From Micavibrio sp. UBA7689 (lineage in GTDB: Bacteria > Pseudomonadota > Alphaproteobacteria > Micavibrionales > Micavibrionaceae), in assembly GCA_002482805.1 (NCBI GenBank), contig DLGR01000034.1, forward strand, positions 86,916 to 103,778: a stretch of DNA of 16,863 nt, in the 5' to 3' direction. The notes under the pieces are model-generated. The model saw only the letters and a program-made list of their open reading frames with translations, was not told the origin of the DNA and did no database searches. The position numbers and the translations under genes are program-made. Of the stretch, positions 15,201 to 16,863 are shown piece by piece. Positions within the stretch are counted from its first letter, which is position 1, and the number at the start of each line of letters is the position of its first letter.

Positions 15201-15613
15201 TTTGGTTCCTCCACAACTGGCTTCGCCGCTTCTTTCGTCGGCGTTGCGCCCGCCGCGTCATATACATCCAATATCATTTTGTTGCCGACGATGAAATCGC
15301 GGAACTTGCTACCTGACGGAATGGTTACGGCAATCTGCAAAGGCTCGGTCGGTCCGGACAGGGTTTCCACTTTCTGCACATTGCCGCTGGCTGCGCCGAT
15401 GGTTGCATTCGCCGCCTTGTTAAAACGCAGCAGCACGCGGTTGTCTTGTTTGGAAACGGAGTAATCGGGTTTGGAAGGCCATTCGAAAACGAGGCGTGAA
15501 TAACCATCATGGTTGCCCGTTCTGACGTTCACGGAATCCTGCGCACTTGCAGGTGTAACACTGACAAGGACAAAGGTGCAGTAAACTATGATAAGGCGCA
15601 GAAACAGCATCAT
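12260..15613 (-). CDS. Large secreted TPR protein with AMIN-like N-terminal domain
   Basis: From the ATG at 15613 the protein has 1117 residues. A signal peptide (1-24) ends in TPASA before Gln25. Residues about 27-120 form a beta-rich domain (VNVRTGNHDGYSRLVFEW) resembling AMIN domains, which target proteins to the cell envelope. Then come Pro/Glu/Lys-rich linkers (about 125-190 and 390-440), a folded middle section, and long helical TPR-like repeats (about 465-860 and 900-1040) broken by an Ala/Pro/Thr-rich stretch (about 855-905). The tail is again Pro/Glu-rich. The expected place is the periplasm, as a scaffold; the function is unknown. Position after cheY-cheZ and next to fliP suggests a role in motility or polar organisation. 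A GTG at 15628 could also start it; I prefer 15613 because AGGG lies 4 bases ahead and the signal peptide is cleaner. Confidence 0.8.
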   Translation of the reverse strand: MMLFLRLIIVYCTFVLVSVTPASAQDSVNVRTGNHDGYSRLVFEWPSKPDYSVSKQDNRVLLRFNKAANATIGAASGNVQKVETLSGPTEPLQIAVTIPSGSKFRDFIVGNKMILDVYDAAGATPTKEAAKPVVEEPKQETSKVVKPKQEVVEEQPKREVPPGEEVKGDFTVKPAESANPVPVEEVYAEPTPAPTIPAHVITLTNTTSAGLAVFVRNGWLWIVNDAPELAGVPEVAGPEKDKLPPLEKIEIPDAVAYRMDLPDGVKVSASGGGLGWKIVLGAKDGMAGAAGPSIVDSKLAWPLKDMRKIITFDDPIIGDKITAVTAIDAGQYTGKARNFVNLQTLDSVVGLAFIGKSDDIAAEKGVDQIVVGKPGGLALSQTKDIQPEKIRQEMEQAKGEEETPEAETAEAPTEEKPADEVAAPATKEELAQVAEEKPTGNNVFNFPRWEMGGTEALDNNLHVMMVDISNKKDEARNEDILTMAKLNIANNRAAEALGLMRIVLTKVPELNDNAQLQALRGAALALAGKYDEAIVDLSNETLKKYDDVKYWLAYTLAGLEDWKQAGSVMPTNFAGISNYPKSIKTPMILTFAEIALRGGKADLSAQILDLLKNDLPKLPLHQASSWNYLAGETQRQKGNADKAIEYWTPLVKDGKDDLFRAKAGLSLTKLEIDQKKLKADDAINRLEGLRYAWRGDELETLINFRLGQMYMDNKDYLKGLTVLRNAATLSPESALAKEVKEYMTNKYREVFKKDILKSISPLEAISLHEEFKDLLPVGDEGDQYVEKLAERLVEADLLGRASSLLEYQVNNRLQGDKKAEIAIRLAAIRLLDGNPEGALRSLEIAEATLDKMDGKAPPAAVPAPLPATTNPADVAPEAGEEVKPAATPAAATPVAATTPVVKADPEKYRQVSLLRARALSMQKKVNEAMAILEGMRPDPDVNKLRTDIAWTAGKWGDAALALNDLIVAEDISPKRPLTEYQRDLILNRAIALNLSGNRVALSNLRERYNAQMKDTTKGQMFEVVTRPRRPDMIGSREAITSMISEIDLFKGFLDNYAKVEKDKQDRADGVKPQPPVEKAPAPTAEGDAKMTTKTLPEVEAKEPAPTPEAKAAEEVAN

Positions 15614-15707
15614 AAAACCCTGCCACACCGCCCCTTAAAGAACAAGGAACGGCACACGAAGCCTGTGAGTTTTACACGCTTTGGTTATCTTCCATAATTA
15701 AATGACT

Positions 15708-16310
15708 TTATTTTTCGTCGAACTCGGCCAAAAGCCTGTCTATCTCTTCTTGCGAAATTGCTGTGGCGTTCAGCTGCGGGCCGCTCATCAAGCTCTTTTC
15801 GTCGTGAATGGATACAACCTTCTGGAATTTCGAATCACTGACGTCGAGCCCAACCTTGTGGCCCAGCGTTTCCAACATGGAGTCGATTTTTTGCTCGATC
15901 ATGGTGAGCGCCTTGATGACGTTTCTGATGCGCTGGCCCGTCACGTCCTGAAACGAACAGGCTTCGTACACACGGCGGGTTTTGGATTGCAATTCCGCTT
16001 TTTTGCCTTCATCCAATGTTCCGGCGAAAGCGTCGATTTCCTCGCACACGGCCATGATCGCATGCGTGGCCTCTGCCGTGTGTGTAACCACGGCGTCCAA
16101 TTCGTCCGTTGCGTCCGGAATATGCGAATTTTTGACGTGTTCGGGCCGCGTAGAGGCAATGTCTCTTTTTAAGCCATCGATGATGGCTGAAAGTTCCGCG
16201 ATATCGTTGACGATTTCACGGCGACTGCCTTTCCCCGTATCCATTTTATCGATGACGGAGTTGATGATCTCTATAACCTGACCGCGGCCGTATTTCGGTG
16301 TATTGGGCAT
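15708..16310 (-). CDS. cheZ: Chemotaxis phosphatase CheZ
   Basis: CheZ removes the phosphate from CheY-P and so resets the flagellar motor. The 200-residue product is mostly helical, with the catalytic motif ACSFQDVTGQRI; Asp122 and Gln126 have the same spacing as Asp143 and Gln147 of E. coli CheZ. The C-terminal residues SQEEIDRLLAEFD (186-198) match the CheY-binding peptide seen at the end of CheZ and at the start of FliM (SQxEIDxLL). A linker of about 25 residues joins this to the helical bundle. Length is near normal (E. coli 214). It starts 9 bases after cheY, with AAGGA 6 bases before its ATG, so it is in an operon with its substrate gene. Confidence 0.93.
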   Translation of the reverse strand: MPNTPKYGRGQVIEIINSVIDKMDTGKGSRREIVNDIAELSAIIDGLKRDIASTRPEHVKNSHIPDATDELDAVVTHTAEATHAIMAVCEEIDAFAGTLDEGKKAELQSKTRRVYEACSFQDVTGQRIRNVIKALTMIEQKIDSMLETLGHKVGLDVSDSKFQKVVSIHDEKSLMSGPQLNATAISQEEIDRLLAEFDEK

Positions 16311-16319
16311 ATTTGTTCC

Positions 16320-16715
16320 TTAGAACTCGCCGATGACGCTCGTAATTTTTGTTTTCAACGTTTCAGCGTTAAACGGCTTAACGATGTAATTGTTCACGCC
16401 CGCCTGCTTTGCGGCGATAACGTTTTCGGTCTTGCTCTCGGCGGTGACCATAATGAAAGGAACTTTGGTGATATTATCGTTACCTTGGGTGCTGCGCACT
16501 TTTTTGAGCAGTTCGAGGCCGGACACAGGCTCCATGTTCCAATCAGATATCACGAGCCCGTACTTCTTCTTTTCCAGCATACTGTATGCCGCGCCACCAT
16601 CGGTCGCCTCATCCACGTTGTTAAAACCCAGTTGTTTAAGAAGATTTCTGATGATGCGGATCATGGTCTGGTAATCGTCAACGACCAGAACATTCATGTT
16701 TTTATCAACGGCCAC
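16320..16715 (-). CDS. cheY: Chemotaxis response regulator CheY
   Basis: A single-domain receiver of 131 residues. Seen are the acidic pair Asp13-Asp14, phospho-acceptor Asp58 in VISDWNM, switch residues Thr91 and Tyr110, and Lys113 in IVKPF, all as in CheY. The DWNMEP motif and the neighbouring cheZ support the CheY role (motor switch binding through FliM) over other single receivers. The start is GTG at 16715, chosen because AGGAG lies 8 bases ahead; the inner ATG at 16697 would cut the first strand. Upstream there is a CtrA-like box and a sigma-70-like promoter. It is the first gene of the cheY-cheZ unit, possibly including the TPR gene, which begins 94 bases after cheZ. Confidence 0.95.
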   Translation of the reverse strand: MAVDKNMNVLVVDDYQTMIRIIRNLLKQLGFNNVDEATDGGAAYSMLEKKKYGLVISDWNMEPVSGLELLKKVRSTQGNDNITKVPFIMVTAESKTENVIAAKQAGVNNYIVKPFNAETLKTKITSVIGEF

Positions 16716-16723
16716 GGCAGTTT

Positions 16724-16728
16724 CTCCT
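16724..16728 (-). promoter_or_regulatory. cheY ribosome binding site
   Basis: AGGAG on the minus strand, 8 bases before the GTG at 16715. It decides the GTG start, since the inner ATG has no purine-rich site at a suitable distance. Confidence 0.75.
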
Positions 16729-16784
16729 GTAGAAATAGATGCTTGGAAGAATACAAAGTATGAACTTGAGTATGCCCCAAATAT

Positions 16785-16801
16785 GGTTAAGCGTTTCCTA
16801 A
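16785..16801 (-). promoter_or_regulatory. CtrA-like box upstream of cheY
   Basis: The minus strand reads TTAG-GAAACGC-TTAACC, one mismatch from the CtrA consensus TTAA-N7-TTAAC. It lies about 70 bases before the cheY start. CtrA controls flagellar and chemotaxis genes in many Alphaproteobacteria, and its upstream kinase CckA is encoded in this window. One box with one mismatch is suggestive, not proof. Confidence 0.45.
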
Positions 16802-16823
16802 CACAGGGGTCAGCGCGGGCTTA

Positions 16824-16852
16824 ATTGTCGGACTTGAAGCTTAGAGTGTCAA
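16824..16852 (-). promoter_or_regulatory. Putative sigma-70 promoter upstream of cheY
   Basis: On the minus strand a perfect TTGACA (16847-16852) is followed after 17 bases by GACAAT (16824-16829, 4 of 6 consensus bases). Transcription would begin near 16817, placing the CtrA-like box about 16-32 bases downstream of the start. The right flank is at the window edge, so the context is not visible. Confidence 0.4.
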
Positions 16853-16863
16853 GCTGCTGGGGC

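Noticed and set aside
15614..15707. Gap between cheZ and the TPR gene as promoter or terminator
   Set aside because: Only a 4-base CACA/TGTG pairing and no -10/-35 or sigma-54 pattern; an 8-codon frame there is too short to support.
16821..16863. End of a minus-strand gene at the right edge (13 codons then TAA)
   Set aside because: Too short to identify, and the same bases hold a promoter-like TTGACA/GACAAT pair; no way to tell from this window.
1..16863. CRISPR array, insertion sequence, tRNA, toxin-antitoxin or defence genes
   Set aside because: No tandem spaced repeats, transposase frames, terminal inverted repeats or cloverleaf sequences seen; all long frames are accounted for by chromosomal genes.

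Overview
The window looks like the chromosome of a flagellated alphaproteobacterium. The evidence is a CckA-type hybrid kinase at the end of a flagellar export operon, a recA preceded by a direct-repeat GTTC-N7-GTTC LexA box (the alphaproteobacterial form), a CheZ/CheY pair, a CtrA-like box and a moderate base composition. Order or genus cannot be fixed from this sequence; Rhodospirillales- or Micavibrio-like lineages are only a guess. I see no insertion sequence, CRISPR array, tRNA or rRNA, and no gene-free stretch above 300 bases.

Layout, left to right. (1) The 5' part of recA (minus strand, cut by the window edge) with a LexA box and a likely promoter, divergent from a single-polypeptide ABC exporter (plus). 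(2) A plus-strand gene for an EgtD-like SAM-dependent methyltransferase behind its own promoter. Its stop codon overlaps that of cckA. (3) A long minus-strand operon, flgB-flgC-fliE-fliQ-(DUF486 membrane protein)-fliR-flhB-cckA, giving proximal rod proteins, the export gate and the cell-cycle kinase. A near-consensus sigma-54 promoter lies just upstream of flgB. (4) A divergent plus-strand operon: a stand-alone FlhB C-terminal domain protein, an 85-residue helical protein, fliO, fliP and a YgjV-like membrane protein. (5) A minus-strand block, cheY-cheZ followed by a very large secreted TPR protein whose last codon abuts the YgjV-like gene.

The genes work together in flagellum building and control. 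FliO, FliP, FliQ, FliR and FlhB form the membrane export gate, and FliE, FlgB and FlgC form the MS-ring/rod junction and proximal rod. CckA feeds the CtrA phosphorelay that governs flagellar genes in Alphaproteobacteria. CheY and CheZ set motor bias. The less understood members are the DUF486 protein placed between fliQ and fliR, the FlhB-tail protein, the 85-residue protein, the YgjV-like protein and the TPR protein.

I found no clear new defence or mobile system. The points most worth a second look are the sigma-54 promoter that overlaps the start of the divergent gene, the conserved-looking but uncharacterised proteins inside the flagellar operons, and the FliM-like CheY-binding tail of CheZ.
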